Of a stretch of 64,000 nt of DNA, positions 63,920 to 64,000 are shown one piece after another. Below the pieces are notes generated by a model, which made no database searches, was not told the DNA's origin, and saw only the letters and a list, made by a program, of their open reading frames with translations. Every line of letters starts with the position of its first letter. Position 1 is the stretch's first letter. Where the stretch lies: positions 15,255,374 to 15,319,373 of the forward strand of contig OY365807.1 in the NCBI GenBank assembly GCA_959347315.1, read 5' to 3'. A program made the position numbers and the translations under genes. This stretch comes from Bimastos eiseni (lineage: Eukaryota > Annelida > Clitellata > Crassiclitellata > Lumbricidae).

Positions 63920-64000
63920 CAGGGCCGTACCGAGCTATAATTGCGCCCTGTGCCTAGCTAATTGTGCCTTGCGCGTAGCGTCAATTTGGCGCCCCCACAT
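63920..64000. mobile_element. possible hAT-type element start at window edge
   Basis: CAGGGCCGTACCGAGC at 63920 followed by GCGCCCTGTGCCTAGC and, at the window end, GGCGCCCCCACAT is similar in style to hAT ends. The other end lies outside the window, so this is unconfirmed. Confidence 0.35.

Overview
This is an animal nuclear genomic window. It is AT-rich, its genes are split by GT-AG introns, and the exons encode typical metazoan proteins. Microsatellites, tRNA-derived SINEs, degraded non-LTR retrotransposons and hAT-type DNA elements fill the space between and inside the genes. The exact taxon cannot be fixed from sequence alone. The G-alpha-q helical domain differs from the vertebrate and insect forms I know, so an invertebrate, possibly an early-branching one such as a sponge, is a guess. 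There are no operons, CRISPR arrays, rRNA genes or prokaryotic systems.

Layout. At 0-6.3 kb there are long simple repeats and a single-pass membrane protein gene (3786-6249, + strand, 5' end not found) with a Cys-rich ectodomain and a PPxY tail, in the style of WBP1/VOPP1/Shisa. At 6.3-12.1 kb the window is almost all repeats: GGACAATT-motif hairpins, a hAT-like copy, a large TATG array, a perfect-looking hairpin, a LINE relic, a large CT array, and a 1.46-kb element with 33-bp terminal inverted repeats. An ELAV/Hu-type RNA-binding protein (three RRMs, five exons) lies at 12.85-17.89 kb on the + strand. A gene-poor, T-rich stretch follows, then a hAT-type MITE (22331-23151). RWDD3-like (four exons, +) is at 23.43-27.19 kb. 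It is tail-to-tail with a complete G-protein alpha-q gene (eight exons, - strand, 41447 down to 32813). Head-to-head with G-alpha-q across 1.27 kb is a FAM117/GLCCI1-like gene (eight exons, +, 42717-51286). Its introns hold a SINE, a LINE relic and a hAT relic with transposase remnants. From 51.3 to 57.3 kb I see no gene. At 57.3-61.3 kb there is a nest of mobile elements: a foldback element with an 8-bp target duplication, a reverse transcriptase fragment, and a hAT-like repeat interrupted by about 2.1 kb that includes a second copy of the MITE. At 62.4-63.4 kb there is a possible small three-exon gene of unknown function.

The four recognised genes (ELAV-like, RWDD3-like, G-alpha-q, FAM117-like) were assembled by hand from open reading frame, splice sites and intron phase. 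All four splice into uninterrupted frames. They are not an obvious pathway. Their only visible architectural relation is the divergent G-alpha-q/FAM117-like pair and the convergent RWDD3-like/G-alpha-q pair. The most unusual structures are the foldback element with 15-bp GGACAATT repeats in its arms and the two-copy MITE family with clean, independent 8-bp target duplications.
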